A stretch of 64,000 nt of DNA from Halalkalibacter urbisdiaboli (GCF_002156385.1 NZ_MVJM01000001.1:455583-519582), one strand, 5' to 3'; positions 9,341-19,318 are shown, numbered from the stretch's first letter. Program-made: numbers and translations. Notes: a model not told the origin generated them from the letters alone.

Positions 9341-10699
9341 ATGAAAGCTCCTAAAAAAACGAACTTGATTAATTTAACATCTGTTCAATTAATTGTTCTT
9401 TATTATCTCGGTGCAGCAATTTTATCAACAATTCTTCTGAGTCTTCCTTATACACATAAACCCGGGGTAGAATGGACATTTATTGATGCACTCTTTACAG
9501 CAGTTAGTGCCATAAGTGTAACTGGTTTAACTGTCGTGTCAACTGCTGAGACGTTTAGTACATTTGGTGTCTTTGTCCTTGCCTTTATTCTTCAATTTGG
9601 CGGGGTTGGAATTATGACGCTCGGGACTTTCATTTGGCTCATGCTCGGTAGAAAAATCGGTTTAAGAGAACGGCAATTAATTATGACGGATCAAAATCGC
9701 GGTACCTTTTCAGGGTTGGTTCATTTAATGAAGCAAATCCTGTCTCTAATCCTTATTATCGAGGCGATTGGGGCTATTATTTTAGGTACTTACTTCCTAA
9801 GGTATTTTCCGAGCTGGCAAGAAGCCTTCATCCAAGGTTTCTTTGCTTCGGTTAGTGCCACGACTAATGCCGGTTTTGATATTACTGGTGAATCCCTTAT
9901 TCCATTTGCCCATGATTATTATGTTCAAACCGTAAATATGGTCCTTCTTATATTGGGAGCGATTGGATTTCCTGTATTAATTGAAGTAAAAGAAAGTCTG
10001 CAAAAGCGCAGCAAGGTTCATGAGCCTTATAAGTTTTCTTTGTTTACTAAAATAACGACAATCACCTTTTTCTCATTAACAGTTATTGGTGCCCTGTTCA
10101 TTTACTTATTTGAGCGAAGTCATTTCTTTGCTGATACAGTCTGGCATGAGACGTTGTTCTATTCCATTTTTCAGTCAATCACGACTCGAAACGGTGGACT
10201 AGCAACGATGGACGTTAGTGACTTTACGGTCCCCACTCAGCTGTTGTTAAGTACGTTAATGTTTATTGGCGCATCACCGAGTAGTGTTGGTGGAGGGATT
10301 CGTACAACGACCTTTGCGATTGTATTATTAGCGATATTTTCGTTTGCTCGTGGTCGTCAATCGGTGAAAGTGTTTCATCGCGAGCTTGACCCAGAGGATG
10401 TTTTAAAATCCTTTGTCGTCATTAGTGTTGCTGTTTTTATTACAGGTTCTGCTGTTATTGCTCTGTCAATTATAGAACCATTCCCATTGATCGCGGTTAT
10501 TTTTGAAGTTTGTTCTGCCTTTGGAACCACAGGCCTATCAATGGGTATCACCCCGGACTTAAGTACACCTGGTAAATTGATTATCATCTTTCTCATGTTT
10601 GTAGGGAGAATTGGTGTCTTTTCATTTTTGTTTATAATAAGGGGGAAAACAACCGAAGATTTGTACCATTATCCGAAAGAGCGTGTAATTATTGGATAG
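9341..10699 (+). CDS. ktrB: Potassium uptake channel subunit KtrB
   Basis: The 452-residue membrane subunit of the Ktr Na+/K+ symporter, of the Trk/Ktr/HKT superfamily. Four pseudo-repeat pore loops are visible with their selectivity glycines, including AVSAISVTGLT, SVSATTNAGFD, SITTRNGGL and SAFGTTGLSMG. Length matches KtrB (about 445). The start at 9341 lies 1 nt after the ktrA stop, with the site AAGAAGGA just upstream, so translation is probably coupled. The operon is under the c-di-AMP riboswitch. A hairpin terminator follows at 10710. Confidence 0.95.
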   Translation: MKAPKKTNLINLTSVQLIVLYYLGAAILSTILLSLPYTHKPGVEWTFIDALFTAVSAISVTGLTVVSTAETFSTFGVFVLAFILQFGGVGIMTLGTFIWLMLGRKIGLRERQLIMTDQNRGTFSGLVHLMKQILSLILIIEAIGAIILGTYFLRYFPSWQEAFIQGFFASVSATTNAGFDITGESLIPFAHDYYVQTVNMVLLILGAIGFPVLIEVKESLQKRSKVHEPYKFSLFTKITTITFFSLTVIGALFIYLFERSHFFADTVWHETLFYSIFQSITTRNGGLATMDVSDFTVPTQLLLSTLMFIGASPSSVGGGIRTTTFAIVLLAIFSFARGRQSVKVFHRELDPEDVLKSFVVISVAVFITGSAVIALSIIEPFPLIAVIFEVCSAFGTTGLSMGITPDLSTPGKLIIIFLMFVGRIGVFSFLFIIRGKTTEDLYHYPKERVIIG

Positions 10700-10709
10700 C
10701 AGGTGCCTT

Positions 10710-10741
10710 ACCTACTGAGTTAATTCAGTAGGTGTTTTTTT
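10710..10741 (+). terminator. Intrinsic terminator of ktrAB
   Basis: ACCTACTGA (10710-10718) pairs with TCAGTAGGT (10725-10733), then a T run. Confidence 0.85.
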
Positions 10742-10841
10742 CCTGACAATGAAATAAATGGTTCTTCCGACGGATTATCCCACTCATTCATTTCCACGTT
10801 ATTTCACAAAATAATGATGAATGACCAAAAGGGAGGAAATT

Positions 10842-11000
10842 ATGATGAAACGAGATAAACAGAAAAGAAATGAACCAACAATAGCACCTGGTATCGACAA
10901 TGATGAGGAATTAAGTCAAGAGGCTACACCCGAAGAGATCGAACGTGGTGACTATACCAAGGTAGTATCATTACGATATGATGAGAATCCAAGGCTTTAA
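10842..11000 (+). CDS. Small acidic hypothetical protein (52 aa)
   Basis: An ORF of 52 codons with two tandem ATGs behind a strong ribosome site (GGGAGGA, 10831-10837). The product starts with a lysine/arginine-rich patch and continues with an acidic Glu/Asp-rich middle; it has no membrane segment or cysteine. It lies alone between the ktrAB terminator and a long palindrome preceding the convergent asparagine synthetase gene. I do not recognise the family. The good ribosome site and codon use argue that it is real. Confidence 0.55.
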   Translation: MMKRDKQKRNEPTIAPGIDNDEELSQEATPEEIERGDYTKVVSLRYDENPRL

Positions 11001-11018
11001 TAGAAGTAACGTAAAGGG

Positions 11019-11058
11019 AGGAGTCGCAAAAGGTAAATTTTTACCTTTTGCGACTCCT
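11019..11058. terminator. 40-bp near-perfect palindrome, GCAAAAGGT core
   Basis: A 19-nt arm (11019-11037) pairs perfectly with 11040-11058 with only 2 nt between, at the convergent ends of the small ORF and asnB. It probably acts as a bidirectional terminator, and shares the inner CAAAAGGT/ACCTTTTG with other palindromes in this window. Confidence 0.75.
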
Positions 11059-11075
11059 CTAATCTCATAAAAGCC

Positions 11076-12923
11076 TTATCCTTTTATTTTGACATCATAC
11101 TCATTCATCCAATAATCCATTTGAATAAAGTGAGCGAGAAGCTGCGGTCCGGCCATCAGTTGACCAAAGTAAGGATTTCCTGTTGTTAATCCATTACTTT
11201 CAGCGATTTCTTTAAGCTTATCTTTGTTAATAAACTCAAAAATTGGAGCATCCTTCTGAGCAAGCACTGCCTGCATTCCTTTTTGTACAGCAGCCGTATA
11301 CTTTGGATTATGTGTTTTCGGATACGGACTTTTCTTGCGATATAGTACATCATGAGGAAGGAGACCCTCTAATGCCTTTCTCAAAATCCCTTTTTCTCTA
11401 CCTTCTAAACGTTTCATTTCCCATGGAATATTCCAAACATACTCAACAAGGCGGTGATCAGAGAAAGGTACACGTACCTCTAAACTTGCCCCCATACTCA
11501 TACGGTCTTTTCGGTCAAGCAAGTTCGTCATAAACCAAATCATATTTAGGTAGGAAATTTCACGCCTTCTCGCTTCCTCAGGGTTATCACCATCAAAGCG
11601 AGGGGTTTCATTAATCGTTTCTTTGTATCGATCATATATATAACTTTTTAAATTTAATTTACTCTTCCATTTATCATTTAAAAGAGCTTCACGTTCATCC
11701 ATTGAACGCATCCACGGAAAGCCATCAATATACATAACTTCCGGTTTATGAAACCAAGGATAGCCACCGAAAATTTCATCTGCACATTCCCCTGATAAAC
11801 CAACTGTTACGTCCTTTTTGATTTCTTTACAAAACCAAAGAAGTGACGAATCAATATCTGCCATCCCTGGTAAATCACGTACTAATACAGCTTCTTTAAG
11901 AAGATGTACAAGTTCGTCAATGGTAATCACAGCATCGTAGTGGTTCGTACCAAGGTCCTTAGAAATCTTTTTAATCCAAGGGGCATCCTCATTTGGCTGG
12001 AAATCGCTTGCTTCAAAATACTTATCATTCTCATCATAGTCTACTGAATAGCTACGAATTGGACCTTTGCCTTGCTTTTCATAAACTTTCGCTGCTATCG
12101 CTGTTAAAGCACTTGAATCAACACCACCAGATAAAAACATACCTACAGGTACATCCGCAAATAATTGACGCTCTACGATGTCTTCCATTAACTCACGAAT
12201 GTATTGTGCCGTTTCATCAACATTATGCTCGTGCGGCTTACATTTTAATTGCCAATATCGCGTCACCTTTGCACCGTTTCGATCATAAATGAGCGCATGG
12301 GCTGGACGTAACTCATGAATATCTTCGTAGACGCCATGACCAGGTGTTCTTGAAGGGCTTAAGCCCATTATTTCAGCTAACCCTGATTCACCGACAACAG
12401 GATCAATGTCGCGATGAGCAAGCAACGCCTTAATTTCTGAACCGAACAATAAACGTCCATCTCGAACCGTGTAAAACAATGGCTTCACACCAAGGCGATC
12501 CCTCGCCATAAAAAGACTTTCATCCTTATCATTCCAAACCGCAAAAGCAAAAATTCCATTAAGCTTTTCAAGGCATTCCTGCCCCCACTCGATGTATGAT
12601 TTTAATAGAACCTCTGTATCAGAATGTCCTTTAAAATCGTGTCCACGAACTAAAAGCTCCCTTCGAATGTCCTCCGTGTTATAGAGCTCTCCGTTGTAAA
12701 CAATAGTATATGTTTTATCCTTATAGGTTCGACTCATTGGCTGAATCCCATTCTCTGGATCGACTACAACTAGTCGTGCGTGACCAAAACCGACGTGCTG
12801 TGAAGTCCAAACGTTTAAGTCGTCAGGACCACGGCGATTTAACGTCTCAGCCATTTTTCTAATTTGTGTCCCTTCTTTTCGTAAATCGTTTCGCCAATCT
12901 ATCCACCCAGTAATTCCACACAT
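11076..12923 (-). CDS. asnB: Asparagine synthase (glutamine-hydrolysing)
   Basis: A 615-residue class II amidotransferase that makes asparagine from aspartate, glutamine and ATP. The N-terminal glutaminase domain starts with the catalytic Cys2 (MCGITGW) and has NRRGPDD and YNGELYN; the synthetase domain has the ATP pyrophosphatase loop FLSGGVDSSALTA near residue 265. Length and the short start are closer to the AsnO-type paralogue (614 aa) than to the 632-residue AsnB of B. subtilis, but paralogue assignment is not secure. It is a single-gene unit on the minus strand, with a terminator-like palindrome downstream. Confidence 0.93.
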   Translation of the reverse strand: MCGITGWIDWRNDLRKEGTQIRKMAETLNRRGPDDLNVWTSQHVGFGHARLVVVDPENGIQPMSRTYKDKTYTIVYNGELYNTEDIRRELLVRGHDFKGHSDTEVLLKSYIEWGQECLEKLNGIFAFAVWNDKDESLFMARDRLGVKPLFYTVRDGRLLFGSEIKALLAHRDIDPVVGESGLAEIMGLSPSRTPGHGVYEDIHELRPAHALIYDRNGAKVTRYWQLKCKPHEHNVDETAQYIRELMEDIVERQLFADVPVGMFLSGGVDSSALTAIAAKVYEKQGKGPIRSYSVDYDENDKYFEASDFQPNEDAPWIKKISKDLGTNHYDAVITIDELVHLLKEAVLVRDLPGMADIDSSLLWFCKEIKKDVTVGLSGECADEIFGGYPWFHKPEVMYIDGFPWMRSMDEREALLNDKWKSKLNLKSYIYDRYKETINETPRFDGDNPEEARRREISYLNMIWFMTNLLDRKDRMSMGASLEVRVPFSDHRLVEYVWNIPWEMKRLEGREKGILRKALEGLLPHDVLYRKKSPYPKTHNPKYTAAVQKGMQAVLAQKDAPIFEFINKDKLKEIAESNGLTTGNPYFGQLMAGPQLLAHFIQMDYWMNEYDVKIKG

Positions 12924-13069
12924 GCATTATCAGCCCCTTTTGGGAAGTTTTTATCTCTACTCACCCCACGGAAGGGTCAACACTTATAACCTATCGTATT
13001 CATTAGCCTAGGCAGATGTGCTATTTTTTTCTGATTACCGTTGTCCTTTTTTCTCTTAACCTAAATAAA

Positions 13070-13107
13070 AGAGTGTCTTATAGGCTAGAAAACCTACTAA
13101 GACACCC
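13070..13107 (-). terminator. Intrinsic terminator of the MFS gene
   Basis: A hairpin with arms AGAGTGTCTTA (13070-13080) and TAAGACACCCT (13097-13107), plus inner pairing, sits 9 nt after the minus-strand stop codon and runs into a U-rich tail. Confidence 0.7.
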
Positions 13108-13116
13108 TCGTTCATT

Positions 13117-14346
13117 CTAACGATTCATCTCTCTTAACCGCTGATCAGATGGGAGAAATAATGTCAATATACCAATAAAAGGAAGAGACGCAGTTAAAAG
13201 TATCGTATTCGTTAATCCATATAAATCAGCAAACCATCCTAATACGACTGATCCAACTGCCCCCATTCCGAAGGCTAAGCCAACAATTAGTCCGGAAACC
13301 ATTCCAATTCTCCCTGGAACTAGTTCTTGAGCGTAAACGACTGAAACAGAGAAACTCGATAAAATAATAAAGCCGATCATTGTAATAATTGGATATGCTA
13401 AAAAAGGGCCAACATGAGGAAGAATAATAGCTAATGGTGCGGAAGCGAGCATTGATAACATAATAATGTTTCGTTTACCAAAGCGATCAGCTAATGGTCC
13501 TCCACAAAAGGTTCCAACAGCACCAGCAGCTAAAAACAAAAATATATAAATTTGCGCTTGCGAAATTGATAACCCATATTCTTTTATAATGTAAAAGGCA
13601 TAAAAATTTGTGAGCCCAGCATGAAACCACGAGCGAGCAAAAACTAAAAAGACTAGAAGACAGATAGCAAATAAAATGAGTTTCGGAAATTCTTTCTCCT
13701 CTTTCTCCTCTTTCTTCACTTGCTTCATTTTAATATTCGTATGTCGTTCTTTGGCAGCATACCACTTTGCGATGTAAATCAATAAACCAACAGCTAAAGC
13801 TGCCACGAATGTAAACCAAATTGCCCCAAATTGACCAAATGGAACTAAAATTAATGCAGTAATTAGTGGGGCGAGTGCCTGCCCTGCGTTTCCCCCTACT
13901 TGGTAAATCGATTGAGCAAGTCCTCTCCTCCCTCCAGATGCCATATAAGCAACTCGGGAACCTTCTGGATGAAACGTAGCGGAACCTAGTCCAATAAAAA
14001 TAACAGCAATAATGACAAACAAGAAGGATGGAGCAAATGCAATCCCTAATACTCCAATAAATGTAAAGCAAAGGCCAACAGGTAGAGCATAGGGGGAAGA
14101 GTGCTTATCTGTATAAAGCCCCACAAGTGGCTGAATAAGTGAAGAAGTGGCGTTCAACGCAAAGGCGATAAAGCCCAATTGCGTAAAGGTAAGTCCCATT
14201 GACTGTTCTAATACTGGAAACATTGCTGGTACAAGCGCTTGGATCGCATCATTTAAAAGATGAACAAACCCGATAATGAGCAATATTCGATACATCGTCT
14301 GTTCCTTATGGGCTTTTACAACTTCAATTTTTTGAGCCTGCATCAT
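13117..14346 (-). CDS. MFS transporter, fosmidomycin-resistance (Fsr)-like
   Basis: About 409 residues from this start, with twelve hydrophobic segments and MFS loop motifs (for example GLYTDKHSSPY and GPLADRFGKRN between helices 2-3 and 8-9). The sequence, including HLLNDAIQALVPAMFPVLE in helix 1 and GSATFHPEGSRVAY, resembles the fosmidomycin resistance/Fsr group of drug efflux proteins. The open frame extends to 14538, but the ATG pair at 14346 has an AAGGAG site at 14351-14356 and a divergent small gene occupies the extension, so the shorter start is preferred. Substrate unknown. Confidence 0.85.
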   Translation of the reverse strand: MMQAQKIEVVKAHKEQTMYRILLIIGFVHLLNDAIQALVPAMFPVLEQSMGLTFTQLGFIAFALNATSSLIQPLVGLYTDKHSSPYALPVGLCFTFIGVLGIAFAPSFLFVIIAVIFIGLGSATFHPEGSRVAYMASGGRRGLAQSIYQVGGNAGQALAPLITALILVPFGQFGAIWFTFVAALAVGLLIYIAKWYAAKERHTNIKMKQVKKEEKEEKEFPKLILFAICLLVFLVFARSWFHAGLTNFYAFYIIKEYGLSISQAQIYIFLFLAAGAVGTFCGGPLADRFGKRNIIMLSMLASAPLAIILPHVGPFLAYPIITMIGFIILSSFSVSVVYAQELVPGRIGMVSGLIVGLAFGMGAVGSVVLGWFADLYGLTNTILLTASLPFIGILTLFLPSDQRLREMNR

Positions 14347-14414
14347 GCTACTCCTTCCTATTTCATACATATTCTTTTTTTTGTTAGGGAATTTTAACTT
14401 TAGAGGTGATAACC

Positions 14415-14549
14415 ATGGACTATCATGTAGCAGAACTTGATAATCAAGAATTAGAAAAGTTACGCTTATTAGAACAGCAACTTGGTGTCGTTTTAATTGC
14501 CTATAGTGGCGATGAGAAAGGTAATGAAGAACATCCAAACCATTCCTAA
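14415..14549 (+). CDS. Small hypothetical protein (44 aa)
   Basis: An ORF of 44 codons with an AGAGGTGAT ribosome site 6 nt before its ATG. The product is mainly polar and leucine-rich in the middle (a possible short amphipathic helix) and ends in a His/Asn-rich tail. It lies divergent to the MFS gene and antisense to the upstream extension of that frame. It is followed by a hairpin at 14571-14604. I do not recognise it. Confidence 0.5.
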   Translation: MDYHVAELDNQELEKLRLLEQQLGVVLIAYSGDEKGNEEHPNHS

Positions 14550-14570
14550 AGTGTAACCTACTCCTGTTTA

Positions 14571-14604
14571 GTCCATCTACAATCGATTTGACTTGTAGAT
14601 GGAC
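14571..14604 (+). terminator. Hairpin after the small ORF
   Basis: GTCCATCTACAA pairs with TTGTAGATGGAC; only a weak T-rich tail follows, so terminator function is plausible but not certain. Confidence 0.5.
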
Positions 14605-14672
14605 ACCTCTTATTCGACTAGTTTAGGTTGATGTGATAATGTTACAGTTACATTATACTAGAGGTGGATAAC

Positions 14673-14873
14673 ATGGATCATACATTTCTCGCTAAACTTA
14701 TTGCTCAAGTTAGTAAATCATACACGCACGGAGAGACTCTTCCTTTAACAAATGAAGAAGAACAACAGCTAATTCATACGATACGTGAGCAGCAACGAGC
14801 AGAACCTACTAGTGATTTAATTGATATTATCCATGATGTTGTTTACCGTTTTTTCACAGACCAACCTGATTAA
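14673..14873 (+). CDS. yqzH: YqzH-like small protein
   Basis: A 66-residue soluble protein. Family features visible are an N-terminal amphipathic helix, a PLTNEEEQQL turn and the C-terminal IIHDVVYRF motif, which resembles the short YqzH proteins of bacilli as I remember them. It is convergent with the yqjQ-like dehydrogenase gene only 15 nt away; yqzH and yqjQ are also neighbours in B. subtilis, which supports the name. The start at 14673 follows GAGGTGG (14661-14667); a GTG at 14664 lies inside that site. Function unknown. Confidence 0.6.
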   Translation: MDHTFLAKLIAQVSKSYTHGETLPLTNEEEQQLIHTIREQQRAEPTSDLIDIIHDVVYRFFTDQPD

Positions 14874-14888
14874 TAAACGAAAGGGCTG

Positions 14889-15668
14889 CTATTTTTGATG
14901 AAGTTTTTTTCCGGCTATTTTTTCCACAACTGAAGGCATCAATTGATATAGTCTTGAACCCATATCCATCCAGCGTGGTAGGTTTAATTCTCTTCTTGGC
15001 TCGTCAATTAATTTAATCATCTGCTGTGAAACATAGTCTGGAGATAACATCCACTTTTCTACATTTTTAGCGTAACTCCCACCCTCATCAGCCCGTGTAA
15101 AAAAAGGAGTCCGAATTGGTCCAGGGTTCACCGAGCTAACCTTTATATTTGAGTGTTTTAATTCCATTCTTAAACTATTCGTAAACCCTAGAACGGCATG
15201 TTTTGTTGCTGCATAAACACTGGCTTTTGGAGTCGGAAATTTTCCTGCTTGTGATGCAATATTAATGATATGTCCGGACTCTTTTTCAAGCATAGACGGG
15301 AGCATAAGTTGGGTCACTTTTATTAAACCTAGAACATTAACATCGAACATCTCTTTTGCCTCTAGGAAGGAAGCTTCTTTTAAATGTTGAAAGACAGCAA
15401 AACCAGCATTATTGATTAGTACGTCAACTCCACCCACTTTAGTTAACATTTGTTTCAACACAGGTTCAATTGTCTCAAACTTACTTACATCTAACTTTGC
15501 ATAAAATGCTTTTCCTCCAAAGGCTATAATCTCATCATAAAGCTCCTTTAATTTCGCTTCATTTCGAGCAAATACTACCGGAATATCCCCTCGTTTAGCT
15601 AAATCGATTGCAAGCTGACGTCCTAACCCACTTGAAGCACCTGTAATCCAGATTTTTTTTGCTATCAT
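14889..15668 (-). CDS. yqjQ: SDR-family oxidoreductase, YqjQ-like
   Basis: A 259-residue short-chain dehydrogenase with the cofactor motif TGASSGLG (residues 10-17), NNAG near residue 88, the catalytic Ser (IINIAS) and YAATK, and PGPI after it. The Arg after beta-strand 2 (FARNEAK) suggests NADP. Length equals B. subtilis YqjQ, and it neighbours a YqzH-like gene and the proline operon (proI is in the same yqj region of B. subtilis). The C-terminal part with a PRRELNLPRW stretch is typical of the YqjQ/DltE subgroup. The substrate is unknown. Confidence 0.85.
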   Translation of the reverse strand: MIAKKIWITGASSGLGRQLAIDLAKRGDIPVVFARNEAKLKELYDEIIAFGGKAFYAKLDVSKFETIEPVLKQMLTKVGGVDVLINNAGFAVFQHLKEASFLEAKEMFDVNVLGLIKVTQLMLPSMLEKESGHIINIASQAGKFPTPKASVYAATKHAVLGFTNSLRMELKHSNIKVSSVNPGPIRTPFFTRADEGGSYAKNVEKWMLSPDYVSQQMIKLIDEPRRELNLPRWMDMGSRLYQLMPSVVEKIAGKKLHQK

Positions 15669-15761
15669 GATTTTTATACTCCCCCTATTCCATTCCTATT
15701 TATCATACACGATTGCTTTTATTGCTAGCAAAAAGGAAAGCTTCTCTCTTATGTCTTGCTC

Positions 15762-15791
15762 TTGACGTAGTGCTAATTCGACCTATATAAT
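15762..15791 (+). promoter_or_regulatory. SigA-type promoter of proBAC
   Basis: TTGACG (15762-15767) and TATAAT (15786-15791) with an 18-nt spacer, just upstream of the T-box leader. Confidence 0.7.
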
Positions 15792-15811
15792 AATAGAAAT
15801 TATAATGAAAT

Positions 15812-16047
15812 GTGATGAAAGGGATTAGTAAACAAACATTATGTGCATAGAGAGTGGCACCCACCGGCTGAAAGGGCCACCGCCTCTAATTTTGTTGAAC
15901 CTGCCCTAGAGCAACCAGAACAATATCTGGTCGGGTTTCCTACGATACGGGAATGAGTTGGGCATATGCTTATGCCAATGAAGGTGGTACCGCGGATTAA
16001 CTTTTCCGTCCTTTTAATTGAGGATGTGAAAGGTTTTTTTATTTTTT
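15812..16047 (+). promoter_or_regulatory. T-box leader, proline specifier (CCU)
   Basis: The leader has the T-box sequence AAGGTGGTACCGCGG (15981-15995), a stem I with an AGTA bulge and a specifier loop in which TTGAACCTGCC places CCT (proline) at 15900-15902. A competing terminator (about 16002-16034 with a T run to 16047) follows. Uncharged tRNA-Pro would stabilise the antiterminator and switch on proBAC. Confidence 0.93.
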
Positions 16048-16091
16048 AAGACTTTTTCAGATAATCTTTTAGAAAGAAGGCTTGAGGTACA

Positions 16092-17219
16092 ATGGGACGA
16101 CAACGAATTGTCGTAAAGATTGGTAGTAGCTCCTTAACGACAAAAAACGGAGCATTAAGTATGGAAAAGCTTGCTGAACACGTGCAAGCTTTAGCCGAAT
16201 TGAAAAAGCAGGGACATGAAGTACTGTTAATTTCATCTGGAGCTGTAGCAGCGGGATTTTCTGCACTCGGTTATCCATCTAGACCTGTAACAATTGCTGG
16301 TAAACAGGCCGCAGCTGCAGTAGGACAGGGTTTGTTAATGCAAGGCTATATTGACCAATTTAATCGTTATGACATTACCCCTGCTCAGCTACTTTTAACG
16401 AGACAGGACTTCGCCGATGAATCTCGCTTTAGTAATGCTTATTCTACGATTAGCGAATTGCTAAAGCGTAGGGCCTTACCTATTATTAACGAAAACGATT
16501 CCACATCGATTGAAGAGTTAACCTTTGGGGACAATGACATGCTTTCTGCTCTCGTAAGTGGTTTTATCCATGCACAAACCTTATGTATTTTAACTGATGT
16601 TAATGGGCTCTATGATGCGAATCCGACAAACAACCCAAACGCAAAAAAATTCCACTATTTACCTGAAGTGACCGATGAGCTAATAGATCTTGCTGGTGAA
16701 TCTGGGACGAAGGTTGGGACTGGTGGAATGAAATCAAAGGTTAGTGCTGCAAAAACCGCTCTTTCACTAGGTGTTAATGTTTTCATTGGAACAGGAAATG
16801 GTCCACAGAAATTAGTTGACATCCTTTCAGGAAAAGGGGACGGCACTTATTTAGGTTCGTTTCAACATGACCCTGTGATGCCAACAACGAAGCAATGGAT
16901 CGCTCTTCATTCAACAAGCGCTGGGCGAATTATTATCGACGATGGCGCAGAAAAGGCAATTACTGTGTTAGGGAAAAGTCTTCTCCCAGCAGGTGTCGTC
17001 GCAGTAGAGGGGAGCTTTTCGGAACACGATGTTATCGAGGTGTTCAACAGAAATGGACTTATTATTGGAAAAGGAAAGTGTAATGTTTCTTCCCAGGAAC
17101 TCGAGCAAATTAAGGGTCTTTCTAGTAGCGTAGCAAAGCAACAAACCGGACGACCGAAACCCGAAGTCATTCACCGCGATAACTGGGTATCTTTAAAAAA
17201 GGAGAGGATTAATCGATGA
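16092..17219 (+). CDS. proB: Glutamate 5-kinase
   Basis: The first enzyme of proline synthesis: it phosphorylates glutamate to glutamyl 5-phosphate. The 375-residue protein has an amino acid kinase domain ([10 protein letters not shown] at residues 7-16, [37 protein letters not shown]) followed by a C-terminal PUA domain (about 280-360), the standard long form. It is the first gene behind the proline T-box, and its stop overlaps the proA start by 4 nt (ATGA). Feedback inhibition by proline is typical of this family; a T-box-regulated biosynthetic copy fits housekeeping proline supply. Confidence 0.96.
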   Translation: MGRQRIVVKIGSSSLTTKNGALSMEKLAEHVQALAELKKQGHEVLLISSGAVAAGFSALGYPSRPVTIAGKQAAAAVGQGLLMQGYIDQFNRYDITPAQLLLTRQDFADESRFSNAYSTISELLKRRALPIINENDSTSIEELTFGDNDMLSALVSGFIHAQTLCILTDVNGLYDANPTNNPNAKKFHYLPEVTDELIDLAGESGTKVGTGGMKSKVSAAKTALSLGVNVFIGTGNGPQKLVDILSGKGDGTYLGSFQHDPVMPTTKQWIALHSTSAGRIIIDDGAEKAITVLGKSLLPAGVVAVEGSFSEHDVIEVFNRNGLIIGKGKCNVSSQELEQIKGLSSSVAKQQTGRPKPEVIHRDNWVSLKKERINR

Positions 17220-18463
17220 ATGAATTACGTACAAAAGCAAAACGTGCACAACAATTAACGTATGAACTTGCAGCCAAAACGACGGAAGAAAAAAACAACG
17301 CCTTGCTTGCAATGGCGTCCCAACTTGTAGAGGAAGAAGCCTTTATTATTCAAGAAAACAATAAAGATATTGAAGCTGGTAAGCAAAATGGAATGAGTGA
17401 AAGCTTACTTGACCGCTTAACTTTAACATCTGCAAGAATTAAAGATATGGCTGAAGGCTTAAAGCAAGTAGTTGATTTACATGATCCAGTTCGGGAGGTC
17501 ATGACTTCTTTTGAACGTCCTAATGGGTTAAAGATTGAAAAAGTTCGTGTTCCTTTAGGTGTGATCGGAATGATTTACGAAGCACGTCCAAATGTAACGG
17601 TGGACGCATCGAGTCTTTGCTTAAAGACTGGAAATGCCGTTTTATTACGTGGCAGCTCAACTGCGATTCATTCTAATAAGGCTATTGTCCAAGTGTTACA
17701 TCGTGCTTTACAAAAAACAACCATACCTTTTGAAGCAATTCAACTTATTGAAGATACTAGTCGCGAAACTGCTACTGAAATGTTTACACTTAATGAGTAT
17801 TTAGATGTCCTTATTCCACGCGGTGGGGCTACACTCATTCAATCAGTAGTCAAAAATGCATCTGTACCTGTATTAGAAACTGGTGTTGGCAACTGTCACG
17901 TTTATATTGATGAGTCTGCTAGAGAGGATATGGCGATTGCAATTGCTATTAATGCAAAAACACAGCGTCCTTCCGTATGCAATGCAGCTGAAACGATCCT
18001 TGTTCATGAAAAATGGGCAAATGAGCATTTAAACAAGCTGCTTGAAGAATTAACAGCTAAAAACGTAGAGCTATTTGGGGATGAACAGCTTTGTGAGAAG
18101 GATGCACGTTTTAAGCAAGCACAGGAAACAGACTGGGCAGATGAATATTTAGATCTTAAAGTTGCATTAAAAGTTGTTTCTTCAGTTGAGGATGCGATTG
18201 AACATATTCATCAATATGGCACTAAGCATTCCGAAGCAATTATTAGTGAAACGGAAACAAATGTTGTTAAATTTTTAAATGAAATTGATGCCGCTGCTGT
18301 TTATCATAATGCATCAACACGGTTCACAGATGGCTTTGAATTTGGATTTGGTGCAGAAATTGGTATCAGTACACAAAAGCTACATGCTCGTGGACCTATG
18401 GGGCTTGAGGCGTTAACTTCGACGAAATACTTAATTCACGGTGAAGGACAAATTAAAGGATAG
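17216..18463 (+). CDS. proA: Glutamate-5-semialdehyde dehydrogenase
   Basis: The second enzyme of proline synthesis, the NADPH-dependent reduction of glutamyl 5-phosphate. The 415-residue protein has the family landmarks [23 protein letters not shown], and the catalytic-cysteine region [14 protein letters not shown] near residue 260. Length is standard. It overlaps proB by 4 nt and is followed after 8 nt by proC, indicating one transcript. Confidence 0.96.
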   Translation: MNELRTKAKRAQQLTYELAAKTTEEKNNALLAMASQLVEEEAFIIQENNKDIEAGKQNGMSESLLDRLTLTSARIKDMAEGLKQVVDLHDPVREVMTSFERPNGLKIEKVRVPLGVIGMIYEARPNVTVDASSLCLKTGNAVLLRGSSTAIHSNKAIVQVLHRALQKTTIPFEAIQLIEDTSRETATEMFTLNEYLDVLIPRGGATLIQSVVKNASVPVLETGVGNCHVYIDESAREDMAIAIAINAKTQRPSVCNAAETILVHEKWANEHLNKLLEELTAKNVELFGDEQLCEKDARFKQAQETDWADEYLDLKVALKVVSSVEDAIEHIHQYGTKHSEAIISETETNVVKFLNEIDAAAVYHNASTRFTDGFEFGFGAEIGISTQKLHARGPMGLEALTSTKYLIHGEGQIKG

Positions 18464-18471
18464 GTGATCCT

Positions 18472-19308
18472 ATGATTGCGAATAAAATTATTACCTTTTT
18501 AGGGGCAGGATCTATGGCCGAGGCCATAATTGCTGGCCTCGTTTCTCATAACATTGTAAAGCCAAGTCAAATCATTGCAACAAATCTAGCTGATAAACAA
18601 AAGCTCGAGGAATTACAACAACGTTACGGTATCCAAACAACTTCAAACCGTAAGGAAGCCGTTGAAAAAGCCGATATCGTTATCCTTGCAATGAAACCTA
18701 AATCTGTTAATGATGCGATTAGTGAAGTAAGGGAAAGAACTTCAGTAAATCAATTATTCATTTCTGTTCTAGCGGGTATTACAACAGCGTACATTGAAGA
18801 TTTACTCGGTCATCAAGCACCTGTCATTCGCACAATGCCAAACACATCTGCCAAGGTTGGAGCCTCCGCCACAGCCATTTGTAGGGGAGAACATGCTAGC
18901 GACATTCATGTAGAAGAAGCAGCTACATTATTTGCAGCAGTTGGCACCGTCTCGATTGTACACGAAGATAAGATCGATGCCGTAACTGGAATTGCTGGTA
19001 GTGGTCCAGCGTACTTTTATTTTCTAGTTGAAGCGATGGAGAAAGCTGCAGCTGAGGCTGGCCTTACTAAAGAAGAGGCCTCGGCCTTCATTACTCAAAC
19101 AATCGTTGGAGTAGGTAAACGTCTTCAAACGACGACTAAAACTTCCCGAGAGCTTTACGAAGAAGTCATGAGTCCGAACGGTACGACTGAGGCTGGAATT
19201 AATGTATTACGCGAGCATCACACTCAGGAAGCGGTACAAGAAGCTATTACGAAAGCCATTGCTCGTGCAAAGGAACTTGGCGCTATTCTAACAGAAACAA
19301 AATCATAA
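18472..19308 (+). CDS. proC: Pyrroline-5-carboxylate reductase
   Basis: The last enzyme of proline synthesis, reducing pyrroline-5-carboxylate with NAD(P)H. The 278-residue protein has an N-terminal Rossmann motif FLGAGSMAEAI (residues 9-19), the VIRTMPNT segment, and the C-terminal dimerisation/active-site segment GSGPAYFYFLVEAM and SPNGTTEAGI. It completes a full proBAC operon and corresponds in position to proI of the B. subtilis yqj region. A start at 18472 follows GGTGATC with a rather short spacer. Confidence 0.96.
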   Translation: MIANKIITFLGAGSMAEAIIAGLVSHNIVKPSQIIATNLADKQKLEELQQRYGIQTTSNRKEAVEKADIVILAMKPKSVNDAISEVRERTSVNQLFISVLAGITTAYIEDLLGHQAPVIRTMPNTSAKVGASATAICRGEHASDIHVEEAATLFAAVGTVSIVHEDKIDAVTGIAGSGPAYFYFLVEAMEKAAAEAGLTKEEASAFITQTIVGVGKRLQTTTKTSRELYEEVMSPNGTTEAGINVLREHHTQEAVQEAITKAIARAKELGAILTETKS

Positions 19309-19318
19309 GTTAATAATT

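Noticed and set aside
13730-14071. Alternative minus-strand ORF inside the MFS gene
   Set aside because: It is in another frame of the same strand, with unusual Cys/Trp/Arg-rich composition and no start signal.
16907-17174. Two antisense ORFs over proB
   Set aside because: Shadow frames opposite a strongly conserved enzyme.
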